Assembly (NCBI RefSeq): GCF_001687665.2
Contig: NZ_CP016543.2
Span: 2,914,001-2,978,000 of the forward strand
Reading direction: 5' to 3'
Source: Planococcus donghaensis
Lineage (GTDB): Bacteria; Bacillota; Bacilli; Bacillales_A; Planococcaceae
Length of the DNA: 64,000 nucleotides
Part shown: in pieces, positions 1 through 7,641 of the stretch
Position numbering within the stretch: the stretch's first letter is position 1
How the letters are laid out: the number at the start of each line of letters is the position of its first letter
Position numbers and translations under genes: made by a program
The notes under the pieces: generated by a model
What the model was told of the DNA's origin: nothing
What the model saw: only the letters and a program-made list of their open reading frames with translations
Database searches by the model: none

Positions 1-318
1 AGCTTTCGCTGTCCCACAGGAGTCTTCGTGGACCAGCCCAGTTGAAGGCTTCTTGCTGCAAACAAAGTGAGATTCTATAGTGCGCTTCACCGTATAAACA
101 ACGTGGTAAAACATTTTCCCTACTCACTCCAGGATTCGGAGCACCTAGTGGCGAAGGGCAAAGATATGCTCCTGCATCGCTGCGCTAGCTTCGTCGCAAA
201 GCCACTGCCCGAACTCCCTTCGGTCACTGACTTTCCAGAGGAAAAACGAAGTGATGAGACCCCGCAGGAGCTTGCGACGAGGAGGCTCAGCGCGGAGTCC
301 GCGGAAAGCGTCCACTAG
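1..318. repeat. GC-rich intergenic repeat-like segment
   Basis: This stretch is clearly more GC-rich than its surroundings and has no convincing gene. Its right part (about 260-318) holds GC-rich blocks such as CGCGGAGTCCGCG at 291-303, a perfect 6-bp dyad, followed by GGAAAGCGTCCAC. From memory, closely similar blocks recur between genes in Bacillaceae and Planococcaceae chromosomes. An 83-codon open frame crosses it on the plus strand but has no ribosome binding site and an unprotein-like composition. No second full copy is visible in this window, so the repeat call rests on recall and composition. The left end is cut by the window. Confidence 0.4.
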
Positions 319-379
319 GTGTGGAGAATCCCATATGCATACAAAGAAATGAGTAAATATTTTTTTGTCTACAAGCTGA

Positions 380-408
380 AGCTCACGCTAACAATGCGTG
401 AGCTTTTT
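380..408 (+). terminator. Rho-independent terminator
   Basis: Arms AGCTCACGC (380-388) and GCGTGAGCT (396-404) are separated by 7 nt and followed by a T run on the plus strand. It would stop transcription coming from the left. The stop codon of the minus-strand cupin gene (388-390) lies in the left arm; read on the minus strand there is no T run. Confidence 0.55.
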
Positions 409-708
409 TGATGCCATAATATGCAGAACAACTAAGTCACTTGGTTCCAGTGCCGTCAACCTATGTCTTTCATTGGACTTTATATGAAGAATATTTTCAG
501 AAGTCCCTTCAACAACTTTCCCTTCTACTTTAAAAGAAACCTTTCCACTCCACACAACAATGAGAGTATCCGCTGCTGAGTCATACTCCGGAATAGTTTC
601 TCCAATTTGCAATTGTATATTTACTACATTGGTGTTTTCAAAGCTTAATATTTTTTGAACATGTTTACTTTTCTCACCCAGTAGATTAGGAGTTTCAATC
701 CATTCCAT
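388..708 (-). CDS. small cupin-domain protein
   Basis: The 106-residue protein is one small beta-barrel cupin. It has the glycine/proline spacing of the fold (GETIPEYDSAADTLIVVWSG, residues about 36-55) and a second strand block ending in ERHRLTALEPSDLVVLHI. The usual metal-binding His-His-Glu cluster of motif 1 is not obvious, so a metal-independent sensor or binding role is as likely as an enzyme. It has no signal peptide and is probably cytosolic. The ribosome binding site before the ATG is weak. The gene is monocistronic, with the terminator of the carnitine operon upstream. The substrate cannot be told from sequence. Confidence 0.7.
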   Translation of the reverse strand: MEWIETPNLLGEKSKHVQKILSFENTNVVNIQLQIGETIPEYDSAADTLIVVWSGKVSFKVEGKVVEGTSENILHIKSNERHRLTALEPSDLVVLHIMASKKLTHC

Positions 709-754
709 TCAAACACTTCATTATCTGTTATACAGACTATGTACTCGCTACCAA

Positions 755-803
755 CAAAAAAGCGCATGTTCCTTTGAAAGTTCAAAGGAACATGCGCTTT
801 TCA
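755..803 (-). terminator. terminator of carnitine/betaine operon
   Basis: Long perfect inverted repeat: GCGCATGTTCCTTTGAA (762-778) pairs with TTCAAAGGAACATGCGC (781-797). A T run follows on the minus strand and A/T tracts lie on both sides. It lies just past the stop of the substrate-binding protein gene. Confidence 0.85.
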
Positions 804-807
804 TTAT

Positions 808-1683
808 TTATTTACCTAACATTTCATCTACTTTGTCTTGGTTGTTATCGATCCATTCTTGTGCAACTTCTTCAGGATCTCCACCTTCTTCAATCTTCAC
901 AATCATTTCTTCCACATCGTCAATAGTGATATTCCAGTTACTTAAGAATTCATAAGCTTCTGGTGCACTTTCTTTTAATTCATTGTTTGTAATAACTTCA
1001 ACAGAAGATGTTTCGAAAAATCCTTTATCGTTCGCCAATACTTTTAAATCGAACTTATTGAACATTGTATGTGGTCTCCAACCATAGAAAATGACGGGTT
1101 CTTCATCTGCCATCATTTTTTGAGCTTGAGCCATCATACCGCCCTCTGAAGAGTTTACTTGTGTCATATCAAATTCATAAGCTTCAAGAATTTCGTTACT
1201 TTCAAGTGTAGCGCCTGCTCCTGCTTCAATTCCGTAAAATTTGTTACCAAAATCATCTTCACGGCCTTTTAAATCTTCAAGTGTATTAATATCTTCCATA
1301 TAAGCCGGAACTGTCCAGCCTGTTTCTCCGTCTGGGTAGCTTACGGAAACACTTGAAATGTTATCTTCATACTTATCAAGGTAGGTTTGGTGCATTGGTA
1401 CCCAAGCATCCATGAATACATCTAGATCCCCCCGAGACAATCCTGTGTAAACACTGCCTGCATCTGCACTTGTTTCAACTACTTCATAACCCATGTCTTT
1501 TAAGATCAAACCAGCAACTTTTGTTGGGGGTACTGTACTCGTCCATGGTGTCACACCGAAAGTGATTGTTTTTTGTTCAGCACCTTCAGCCTCTCCTGCT
1601 GCCTCTTCGTTATCAGAACCACAAGCTACTAAAATTGTTGTAAGCAATGCAATCATTGCTAAAAATAATAATTTTTTCATCAT
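808..1683 (-). CDS. opuAC: glycine betaine/carnitine ABC substrate-binding lipoprotein (OpuAC family)
   Basis: The 291-residue protein begins with a lipoprotein signal whose lipobox LVAC places the acylated Cys at residue 21. A low-complexity acidic linker and an OpuAC-type ligand-binding fold follow. Segments such as FGVTPWTSTVPPTKVAG, VFMDAWVPMHQ and VIFYGWRPHTM supply the Trp/Tyr residues that form the aromatic box for quaternary ammonium groups in this family. It is the last gene of an operon with permease and ATPase, downstream of three carnitine-degrading enzymes. Carnitine as well as glycine betaine is therefore a likely ligand (inference). Start: ATG with AAGGGG upstream. Confidence 0.88.
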   Translation of the reverse strand: MMKKLLFLAMIALLTTILVACGSDNEEAAGEAEGAEQKTITFGVTPWTSTVPPTKVAGLILKDMGYEVVETSADAGSVYTGLSRGDLDVFMDAWVPMHQTYLDKYEDNISSVSVSYPDGETGWTVPAYMEDINTLEDLKGREDDFGNKFYGIEAGAGATLESNEILEAYEFDMTQVNSSEGGMMAQAQKMMADEEPVIFYGWRPHTMFNKFDLKVLANDKGFFETSSVEVITNNELKESAPEAYEFLSNWNITIDDVEEMIVKIEEGGDPEEVAQEWIDNNQDKVDEMLGK

Positions 1684-1701
1684 TTATTTCCCCTTTATTT
1701 T

Positions 1702-2532
1702 TTATTTATTTCGAACCAACCCTTGAGTGATTCGATCCATTACAATCGCTAATACTACAATACCTAAACCGCCTGTTAGACCAAGGCCAACGTTTACGGT
1801 AGAAATACCTTCAAGAACTACTGAGCCCAGTCCTGGAGCTCCAATCATCGATGCGATAACTGCCATTGATAAGGCAAGCATCATGGTTTGATTAATACCA
1901 GCCATAATAGAAGGCATAGCCAGTGGCAATTGAACTTTATAAAGCAACTGCCATTTTGTGGATCCGAAAGCTTTTGATGCTTCTACAACGTCCGCCGGAA
2001 CTTGGAGAATTCCAAGTGTTGTCATACGTACAGCTGGTGGCGTAGCAAACACAAAAGTCGCGATAACTGCAGGAACATTCCCAAGTCCGAATAATAAAAT
2101 CGCTGGTATTAAATAAACAAAACTTGGCAATGTTTGCATAAAGTCTAAAACTGGTCGGACAATGCTAGCCATCGTTTTATTGGTTGCTGCTAATATCCCC
2201 ACTGGAATACCAATAATGACTGATATTAGTGTAGAAACAATAACAATCGCTACTGTTTGCATTGCTGCTTCCCACAATTCAACAGAACCTAAATACAAGC
2301 TACCTAATAATGCAAATAAAGCTAGACCCTTGCCGGAAAACTTCCAAGCAATCAATACAAGAATTAGGACCAGTACTTCAGGGGGCGTGACAAGCAATAA
2401 ATTGGTTACTCCGTCCACAAATGTTCGAAGGCTATCACTGATGCTGTCAAAAAAATCACCTGTGACCGGTAAAAGCCAATCATCTACAAATCGATTTGTC
2501 CATTCTTCAATGGGTAATGTGAAATAATTCAT
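1702..2532 (-). CDS. opuAB: glycine betaine/carnitine ABC transporter permease (OpuAB family)
   Basis: This 276-residue integral membrane protein belongs to the ProW/OpuAB family. A short amphipathic N-terminus precedes several hydrophobic segments, and the BPD inner-membrane signature (EASKAFGSTKWQLLYKVQLP, about residues 183-202) contacts the ATPase. It would form the membrane channel for osmoprotectant uptake together with the 2529-3722 ATPase and 808-1683 binding protein. Its ATG overlaps the ATPase stop by 4 nt, indicating translational coupling. B. subtilis OpuAB is of similar length. Family assignment is secure; which ligand is carried is inferred from the neighbours. Confidence 0.9.
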   Translation of the reverse strand: MNYFTLPIEEWTNRFVDDWLLPVTGDFFDSISDSLRTFVDGVTNLLLVTPPEVLVLILVLIAWKFSGKGLALFALLGSLYLGSVELWEAAMQTVAIVIVSTLISVIIGIPVGILAATNKTMASIVRPVLDFMQTLPSFVYLIPAILLFGLGNVPAVIATFVFATPPAVRMTTLGILQVPADVVEASKAFGSTKWQLLYKVQLPLAMPSIMAGINQTMMLALSMAVIASMIGAPGLGSVVLEGISTVNVGLGLTGGLGIVVLAIVMDRITQGLVRNK

Positions 2533-3722
2533 GGAGTCGTCACCTCTTCTTTCCCTAATACTAAGCCAGAAAGAATTGAAACCCGTGAGACAATTCCAAG
2601 TAATTTTCCGTTCTCAATTACTGCCAGTGGATATTTCGCTTCGACAGCCACACCAAAGAGGTCATTTAAAGGGGTATCTGGAGAAATCTCATGAATATCT
2701 TCTATTAATACCGTTTCAATTGCCAGCTCTTTTTTATAAGCATTGATGGCATTATCAATTGTTAGTAATCCTTTGAAGTTGTTTTCTTTGTCTACTACAA
2801 AGATACTTGAAGCTCCTGCATCTTCCATCTTGCGAACAGCAGCTAACGCACCACTCTTATCCATCATATGAACTGCTGGCTTTTTCATAACATGAGAAGC
2901 CATAAGCACTTTTGAGCGGTCAACATCTTTAACAAAGTTCGAAACATATTCATTTGCAGGGTTTTCCAATATTTCATCAGCTGTCCCTACTTGAACAATT
3001 TCACCATTTTTCATTATGGCAATACGGTCACCTAATTTCAGTGCCTCATCCAAATCATGTGTAATAAACAAAATCGTTTTTCCCAGTTTGTTCTGTAAAT
3101 TTAATAATTCATCTTGCATTTCTTTACGGATCAATGGATCGAGCGCACTAAATGCCTCATCCATTAAAAGAATATCTGAATCATTAGCTAGTGCTCGCGC
3201 TAATCCAACACGTTGCTGCATTCCGCCACTCAACTCTTTTGGATAGCTTTGTTCATATCCTTGTAAACCAACATCTTCTATCGACTTCTGGGCGCGCTTA
3301 TTCCGCTCTTCTTTTTTGACCCCTTGGATCTCAAGACCGTACGCAACATTCTGTAAAACGGTACGATGCGGAAATAACCCAAACTGTTGAAACACCATGC
3401 CTAGTTTTTTTCGTCTAGTTTCAATTAAATCGTTTTTACCCATTTCAACAATGTTTTGGCCATCAATCAGTACTTCACCTGAAGTTGGCTCGATTAACCT
3501 GTTTACTAAACGGATTAATGTTGATTTACCACTTCCTGATAATCCCATAATAACAAAAAATTCGCCGGCTTCTACTGAAAAAGAAGCTTGGTTAACGCCT
3601 ACTGTCATGCCAGTTTCAGCTAATATATCTTCTTTTTGATCACCGTTCAAAAGCCTTTTCAACCCTTGTTGGGGATTAGAGCCGAAAATTTTTGTTAAGT
3701 TATTCACTTCAATCTTATTCAT
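2529..3722 (-). CDS. opuAA: glycine betaine/carnitine ABC transporter ATP-binding protein (OpuAA family)
   Basis: This is an ABC ATPase with Walker A GLSGSGKST, Q-loop FQQFGLFPH, signature LSGGMQQR and Walker B ILLMDEAFSALDP. A C-terminal tandem CBS region covers about the last 120 residues. In OpuA-type importers that region senses ionic strength or c-di-AMP, so transport can respond to osmotic state. An open frame extends upstream to 3758, but GAGGAG sits 7 nt before the ATG at 3722, so I start there (397 aa). It follows the thioesterase gene by about 32 nt and overlaps the permease gene by 4 nt. A C-terminal tail beyond the CBS pair is not seen. Confidence 0.9.
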   Translation of the reverse strand: MNKIEVNNLTKIFGSNPQQGLKRLLNGDQKEDILAETGMTVGVNQASFSVEAGEFFVIMGLSGSGKSTLIRLVNRLIEPTSGEVLIDGQNIVEMGKNDLIETRRKKLGMVFQQFGLFPHRTVLQNVAYGLEIQGVKKEERNKRAQKSIEDVGLQGYEQSYPKELSGGMQQRVGLARALANDSDILLMDEAFSALDPLIRKEMQDELLNLQNKLGKTILFITHDLDEALKLGDRIAIMKNGEIVQVGTADEILENPANEYVSNFVKDVDRSKVLMASHVMKKPAVHMMDKSGALAAVRKMEDAGASSIFVVDKENNFKGLLTIDNAINAYKKELAIETVLIEDIHEISPDTPLNDLFGVAVEAKYPLAVIENGKLLGIVSRVSILSGLVLGKEEVTTP

Positions 3723-3754
3723 CGACATGCTCCTCATTAGTTTGTTACAGATAA

Positions 3755-4222
3755 TCAACGAAAGCCGATTTTTCTACCTGCTTGTTTTGGTATCGGCAAC
3801 TCTTTTTGTTTTTGTGCAAGTATCTCTACTTGTGTAGCTATTTTTTCTGGAAATGGTGCTGGTTTTCCTTGTGCAGAATCCATTCCCATCCACATTTGCT
3901 CACTTGTGGCGACTAGCTCACCAGCTGAGTTGGTCATTGAAAGAAAGGTATGCAATCTTTTTGCGTCACTATCTAACAACCTTACCTCAATCGCCAAGTT
4001 GTCCTGTTCGTGTACTTCTTTCAAATAACATAAATGTGTTTCAAGAGTAAAGATGGTGTAGTCGAGCTGATGCCGAGCATCTTCAGTTAATCCTAAAAAA
4101 TCGATAAAATGATCTGTTGCTTGGCTGAATACCTTTGCATAGGCCGCATCGTTCATGTGGCCATTATAATCAACCCAATCACTTTGAACCTTTTCTTCGT
4201 ATCGAAAAGATGATTCCCCCAC
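3755..4222 (-). CDS. hotdog-fold acyl-CoA thioesterase, probable betainyl-CoA thioesterase
   Basis: The 155-residue protein has the 4HBT-type hotdog fold. DYNGHMN (residues 18-24) is the conserved N-terminal catalytic segment, and the helix-containing body is of normal length. In bacterial carnitine degradation the cleavage enzyme yields betainyl-CoA, which a thioesterase hydrolyses to glycine betaine and CoA; in some rhizobia this domain is fused to carnitine dehydrogenase. Here it is a separate gene directly after the dehydrogenase, which supports that role (inference from context). The start is GTG at 4222 with AAAGGAG about 9 nt upstream. Another short-chain acyl-CoA remains possible as substrate. 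Confidence 0.8.
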   Translation of the reverse strand: MGESSFRYEEKVQSDWVDYNGHMNDAAYAKVFSQATDHFIDFLGLTEDARHQLDYTIFTLETHLCYLKEVHEQDNLAIEVRLLDSDAKRLHTFLSMTNSAGELVATSEQMWMGMDSAQGKPAPFPEKIATQVEILAQKQKELPIPKQAGRKIGFR

Positions 4223-4262
4223 ACAACTCAGCTCCTTTCTACATTGTTTTCACAACCGTTAG

Positions 4263-5225
4263 TTACTTAGCTGCTGTCGTTTCTGGCCAGTACGATTCGA
4301 CCAAATCCAGTAACTCAACCAAGAACGCATTGCGCTTATTTTCTAACTCTGCAATTGTCGTGTCGTTGGCATGACTTTCACAACCTATGATTACTTTCTC
4401 TTTCAATTCTTCTGTTAGTTCAGGCGCTTCAAGCTTAGTCCAAGGTAATTTTAATGCTGGCCCAAATTGTTCGAGCATATGGCGCATCCCTTTTTCGCCA
4501 CCCGCAAGGTGGAAGGTAAGAAATGGACCCATTTGAGCCCAACGAAGACCGGCTCCATAAACGATCGCAGCATCGACTTCTTCTGTAGTCGCAACTCCAT
4601 CATTTACAAGATGTAATGCTTCGCGCCATAACGCTTCCATCAAACGGTCGGCTAAGTGACCTTCAATTTCTTTTTGGATGATTAAAGGTTTCATCCCGAC
4701 ACTTGCGTAAAATTCTTTAGCACGATTTATCACATTCGTATCCGTCTCATTGCCCGCAACTAGTTCAACAAGCGGCAAGATATACACCGGGTTAAATGGA
4801 TGAGCAACAACCAACCTTTCAGGATGCTTTAATCCAGCTTGCAAAACGCTTGGCATAATCCCTGAAGTACTTGAACCAATTATTGCATCCACTTTCGCAT
4901 ATGTATCAATGGTTGCTAGTACAGATTTTTTCAAGTCTTCTCGTTCAGGCACGTTTTCTTGGATTAAATCAGCTTCGTAAACAGCTTCTTCAATCGTTGG
5001 CATAAAGGTTAATCGGTTCCGGTTTGCTCCTTTAGCCAATCCGATTTTTTCTAAAGACGGCCATGCTTGATCTAAAGCTTTTTGTGTCCGCTCTTGCGCA
5101 CCTTCTGCAGGGTCAAACGCAACCACATCTAAACCTTGAGCTAGAAAGCGTGCTATCCAGCCGTTTCCGATTACGCCCGTTCCAATTACAGCTACTTTGT
5201 TAAACGAAGATAAATGCTCGCTCAT
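4263..5225 (-). CDS. L-carnitine dehydrogenase (3-hydroxyacyl-CoA dehydrogenase family)
   Basis: The 320-residue protein has an N-terminal Rossmann fold with GTGVIG at residues 15-20 and an acidic residue after strand 2 (FDP), typical of NAD+ binding. The family motif HPFNP is near residue 142, and the C-terminal helical dimer domain is complete. Length and neighbours match L-carnitine 3-dehydrogenase, which oxidises carnitine to 3-dehydrocarnitine, rather than a fatty-acid 3-hydroxybutyryl-CoA dehydrogenase. It starts one base into the preceding stop (TAATG arrangement with the BKACE gene), so the two are co-translated. Substrate assignment rests on the operon. Confidence 0.85.
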   Translation of the reverse strand: MSEHLSSFNKVAVIGTGVIGNGWIARFLAQGLDVVAFDPAEGAQERTQKALDQAWPSLEKIGLAKGANRNRLTFMPTIEEAVYEADLIQENVPEREDLKKSVLATIDTYAKVDAIIGSSTSGIMPSVLQAGLKHPERLVVAHPFNPVYILPLVELVAGNETDTNVINRAKEFYASVGMKPLIIQKEIEGHLADRLMEALWREALHLVNDGVATTEEVDAAIVYGAGLRWAQMGPFLTFHLAGGEKGMRHMLEQFGPALKLPWTKLEAPELTEELKEKVIIGCESHANDTTIAELENKRNAFLVELLDLVESYWPETTAAK

Positions 5226-6118
5226 TATTTTTCACCTCCGTATGGGTTTCGCAAATTAAAATGAATACGCGCTTCCTGAGGTGTCATCACTTCTACATTC
5301 GCTGTGTGTAATTTTTTCACTGCTTGATCTACAAGTTGTTCATTACGTGCAAAGACGCCTTTGCCTAAATACAAATTGTCTTCAAGCCCGACACGAACAT
5401 TTCCACCGTGTTGCGCAGCCATTTCCAAAATCGGCATTTGCATCCGGCCAATACCGAAAGCGGACCAATGAGCATTTTCTGGGAGACGGTTTTTCATATA
5501 CAGCATTGTTTCTTCATCTGCTTCAGCTCCCCACGGGATACCTAGACAAAATTGGAACATTGGATCTCCATCGATCAAACCTTCAGCAATCAATTGCTTT
5601 GCAAAACGCAGATGTCCTGTATCAAAACATTCTAGTTCAGGTTTTACGCCACTTTCTTGTATCAACTTTGCTTGTTCACGTAACCATTCTGTCGGACTCA
5701 TGTAAACCATATCGCCAAAGTTGACACTCCCGCAGTCTAGCGTACACATTTCCGGAAGCAAACTGCCAACCGGTTCGTGTCTTTCTTTAGGCGTCTGCAT
5801 ATCTGTTCCTTCTCCACCAGTTGATGGATTGGCGAGGTTAGGGATAAAGTCTCCTCCCCCACCTGAAGTAATGTTAATAATTACATCGGTTTCAGCTTCA
5901 CGAATGCGTTCAATGATTTCTTTGTAATGATCTAAATTATGGCTAATGCCACCTGTTTTAGGATCACGAGCATGAACATGCGCAACCGTTGCGCCCGCTT
6001 TTGCCGACTCGATTGCTGAATCTGCAATTTCTTTTGGCGTGACAGGAACATATTTGTTCTTGCCAACGGTATCTCCAGCTCCCGTTACCGCTGCTGTCAA
6101 TAAAACTTTTTGTGTCAT
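5225..6118 (-). CDS. BKACE-family enzyme, probable 3-dehydrocarnitine cleavage enzyme
   Basis: The 297-residue protein belongs to the beta-keto acid cleavage enzyme family (formerly DUF849). It has the Zn-binding HVH pair at residues 47 and 49, followed by ARDP, and the conserved CLGIPWGAEAD and GLEDNLYLGKG blocks. The family condenses a beta-keto acid with acetyl-CoA to give acetoacetate and a new CoA ester. With 3-dehydrocarnitine the products are acetoacetate and betainyl-CoA. First gene of the operon, with AGGAGAGG 4 nt before ATG. Beside a carnitine-type dehydrogenase, thioesterase and betaine importer, dehydrocarnitine is the best substrate guess; lysine-fermentation keto acids are less likely. 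Confidence 0.85.
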   Translation of the reverse strand: MTQKVLLTAAVTGAGDTVGKNKYVPVTPKEIADSAIESAKAGATVAHVHARDPKTGGISHNLDHYKEIIERIREAETDVIINITSGGGGDFIPNLANPSTGGEGTDMQTPKERHEPVGSLLPEMCTLDCGSVNFGDMVYMSPTEWLREQAKLIQESGVKPELECFDTGHLRFAKQLIAEGLIDGDPMFQFCLGIPWGAEADEETMLYMKNRLPENAHWSAFGIGRMQMPILEMAAQHGGNVRVGLEDNLYLGKGVFARNEQLVDQAVKKLHTANVEVMTPQEARIHFNLRNPYGGEK

Positions 6119-6193
6119 GTAACCTCTCCTGTATTTTTAGACATTTATTTTTTAATTTACTTTTTATTCCATATAAACAATTAACTTGTTTTT

Positions 6194-6223
6194 CTATACT
6201 TTAAACTGTACCATCCAGACGGT
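6194..6223 (-). promoter_or_regulatory. candidate promoter -10 and TetR operator of the carnitine operon
   Basis: On the minus strand the imperfect palindrome ACCGTCTGGATGGT (6210-6223) precedes AAGTATAG (6194-6201), which can act as a -10. The same two elements, ACCGTC then AAGTATAG, occur before the adjacent tetR gene. I see no good -35 box, so the promoter itself is tentative. Confidence 0.4.
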
Positions 6224-6321
6224 TCTCCTTCAAGGCGATTTCCTGTACAAATGACCAGAATATTCGGCGTATATACCTCGCTAACGTAGACGCTCACTGG
6301 GTTGAGAGAGTTATTAAAAAA

Positions 6322-6359
6322 AATAAAAAAATCGCATCATTTTGTTTAATGACACGATT
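6322..6359 (-). terminator. terminator of the tetR gene
   Basis: Read on the minus strand, AATCG-TG-TCATT (6359-6348) pairs with AATGA-TG-CGATT (6341-6330). Only the central TG/TG is mismatched, and a long T-rich run follows. Confidence 0.65.
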
Positions 6360-6364
6360 CCAGT

Positions 6365-6901
6365 TTACTCATTTATCCATTTTTTCATTTTTATATAAAT
6401 TTCTTTTTTCTTATGTTCGTCTAAGTGATGGATGTCAAAAAGCTCTGATAACCAAATTCCATCTGCTGCCAAACGAATAATTGTTGCTTTGACTGGATCA
6501 ATTCCATCATCTTCTATGGCAGCTTGCCATTCGTTATAAAGATCTCGAATCGGATCCAGCAAATCAGAATTCACAGCTTTTGCAGCTAGTAAGCCTGCAT
6601 GCATTTCTTTGTTAGGATAAGTATTGTTAAATGTTACATCTGCGTATGCACTAATCCACTTTCCGTGCTCTTGAGTTGATTCTTCTACAGAAGCAGAAAT
6701 TTTTTCTCGATAATTCCCAGCTAGATGTTCCACCATTCCTTTTACCAACGCCTCTTTAGATGGAAAATGATAAAGCAACCCACCTTTACTAACACCTGCC
6801 TCGATTGCGACTGCCTCTAATGTCAGATTAAAAATACCACGCTCACTAACAACTTTCGATGCCGCATGAAGAATTTCAATTTTCCTAGTTGCTCTAGCCA
6901 T
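6365..6901 (-). CDS. TetR/AcrR-family transcriptional regulator
   Basis: The N-terminal TetR DNA-binding domain reads ILHAASKVVSERG then LTLEAVAIEAGVSKGGLLYHF, with the recognition helix GVSKGGLLYHF. An all-helical ligand domain fills the rest of 178 residues. AAGGAG stands 6 nt before the ATG at 6901; an in-frame ATG two codons earlier is too close to it. The gene lies upstream of the carnitine operon in the same direction but has its own terminator, and both promoters carry ACCGTC-type sites. It is probably the operon repressor, released by carnitine or a pathway intermediate (inference). The ligand cannot be read from the sequence. Confidence 0.82.
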   Translation of the reverse strand: MARATRKIEILHAASKVVSERGIFNLTLEAVAIEAGVSKGGLLYHFPSKEALVKGMVEHLAGNYREKISASVEESTQEHGKWISAYADVTFNNTYPNKEMHAGLLAAKAVNSDLLDPIRDLYNEWQAAIEDDGIDPVKATIIRLAADGIWLSELFDIHHLDEHKKKEIYIKMKKWINE

Positions 6902-6934
6902 AAGCATCTCCTTTACTGAGTGAATTTTACTTTA

Positions 6935-6952
6935 CTATACTTCGTGGACGGT
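6935..6952 (-). promoter_or_regulatory. candidate autoregulatory operator/-10 of tetR
   Basis: Minus-strand ACCGTCC (6952-6946) is followed after 3 nt by AAGTATAG (6942-6935). This repeats the layout upstream of the BKACE gene, so both could answer to the same regulator. Confidence 0.35.
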
Positions 6953-7036
6953 TTTTTTTCAAATTCCTTTTAGCTTATCTATTTATAAAACGGCTGTCTT
7001 TTGCTACTGACAATAACCTGCAAATAAACTAAACAA

Positions 7037-7066
7037 AAAAGCTGATTCTACGAAGAATCAGCTTTT
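7037..7066 (-). terminator. terminator of the CBS-domain gene
   Basis: Perfect stem GCTGATTCT (7041-7049) with AGAATCAGC (7054-7062), 4-nt loop, and a T run on both strands. It lies 30 nt past the CBS gene stop. Confidence 0.8.
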
Positions 7067-7096
7067 CAAAACTAGGATTACTCTAACTTAGAGTTT

Positions 7097-7495
7097 CTAC
7101 TCATTAGTTTCTTCCTCGTAAGGGGTTATCGAGTCAGGAGTTGTGGCCAAATCACACCAAGAAACAATTCCGATGATGCGATCGTTTTCAACAATGGGCA
7201 GTCGGCGAATTTTGTGTGTAGTCATCAATTCCGCTGCCTGCTCAGCGCTTAACTCAGTTGTACCTGTAATGACTTCTTCCGATAAAATTTCTGCAATGGC
7301 CGTATCACTCGGTAATTGTTCGGCTAAGCCACGAACGACGATATCTCGATCTGTAACGATGCCAACTAAACGACCTTTTTCACAAATAGGAATAGCACCA
7401 ACGTTTATTTCACGCATCATTGAGGCAACTTCTTGAAGTGTTGATTCGGGCATACACGTTTCGATATCTGTTGTCATGATTTCTTCAATTCTCAT
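7097..7495 (-). CDS. tandem CBS-domain protein
   Basis: The 132-residue protein is a Bateman module: two CBS motifs, residues about 1-60 (IEEIMTTDIETCMPESTLQEVASMM ... GIVTDRDIVVRG) and about 70-125 (ILSEEVITGTTELSAEQAAELM ... IVSWCDLA), with no catalytic domain. Such proteins bind adenine nucleotides or related ligands and modulate partners. It is similar in layout to small hypoxia- and stress-type CBS proteins of Bacilli. GGGGAGG precedes the ATG. The gene is monocistronic, with its own terminator, and its partner is unknown. The C-terminal tail is acidic. Confidence 0.85.
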   Translation of the reverse strand: MRIEEIMTTDIETCMPESTLQEVASMMREINVGAIPICEKGRLVGIVTDRDIVVRGLAEQLPSDTAIAEILSEEVITGTTELSAEQAAELMTTHKIRRLPIVENDRIIGIVSWCDLATTPDSITPYEEETNE

Positions 7496-7561
7496 CTTCT
7501 TGCCTCCCCATGTTATCTCATACTATACCTTAACCGTTTTAAAGGAGAGCAAACGTCAATT

Positions 7562-7610
7562 CCTAAAAGAAGGAAGGAGTCAGTTCTAATGAACTGACTC
7601 CTTCCTTCTC
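7562..7610 (-). terminator. terminator of the amino-acid ABC operon
   Basis: An 18-bp perfect stem (7569-7586 with 7591-7608) closes a TAAT loop. The T run on the minus strand is short (CTTTTAGG), so it may act partly as a barrier to 3' decay. Confidence 0.75.
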
Positions 7611-7641
7611 AATTAGGATTATTAACCCATTTTTAGCTCGA

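Noticed and set aside
67..318. 83-codon plus-strand open frame
   Set aside because: It lies in the GC-rich repeat, has no ribosome binding site, and its translation has no domain-like pattern.
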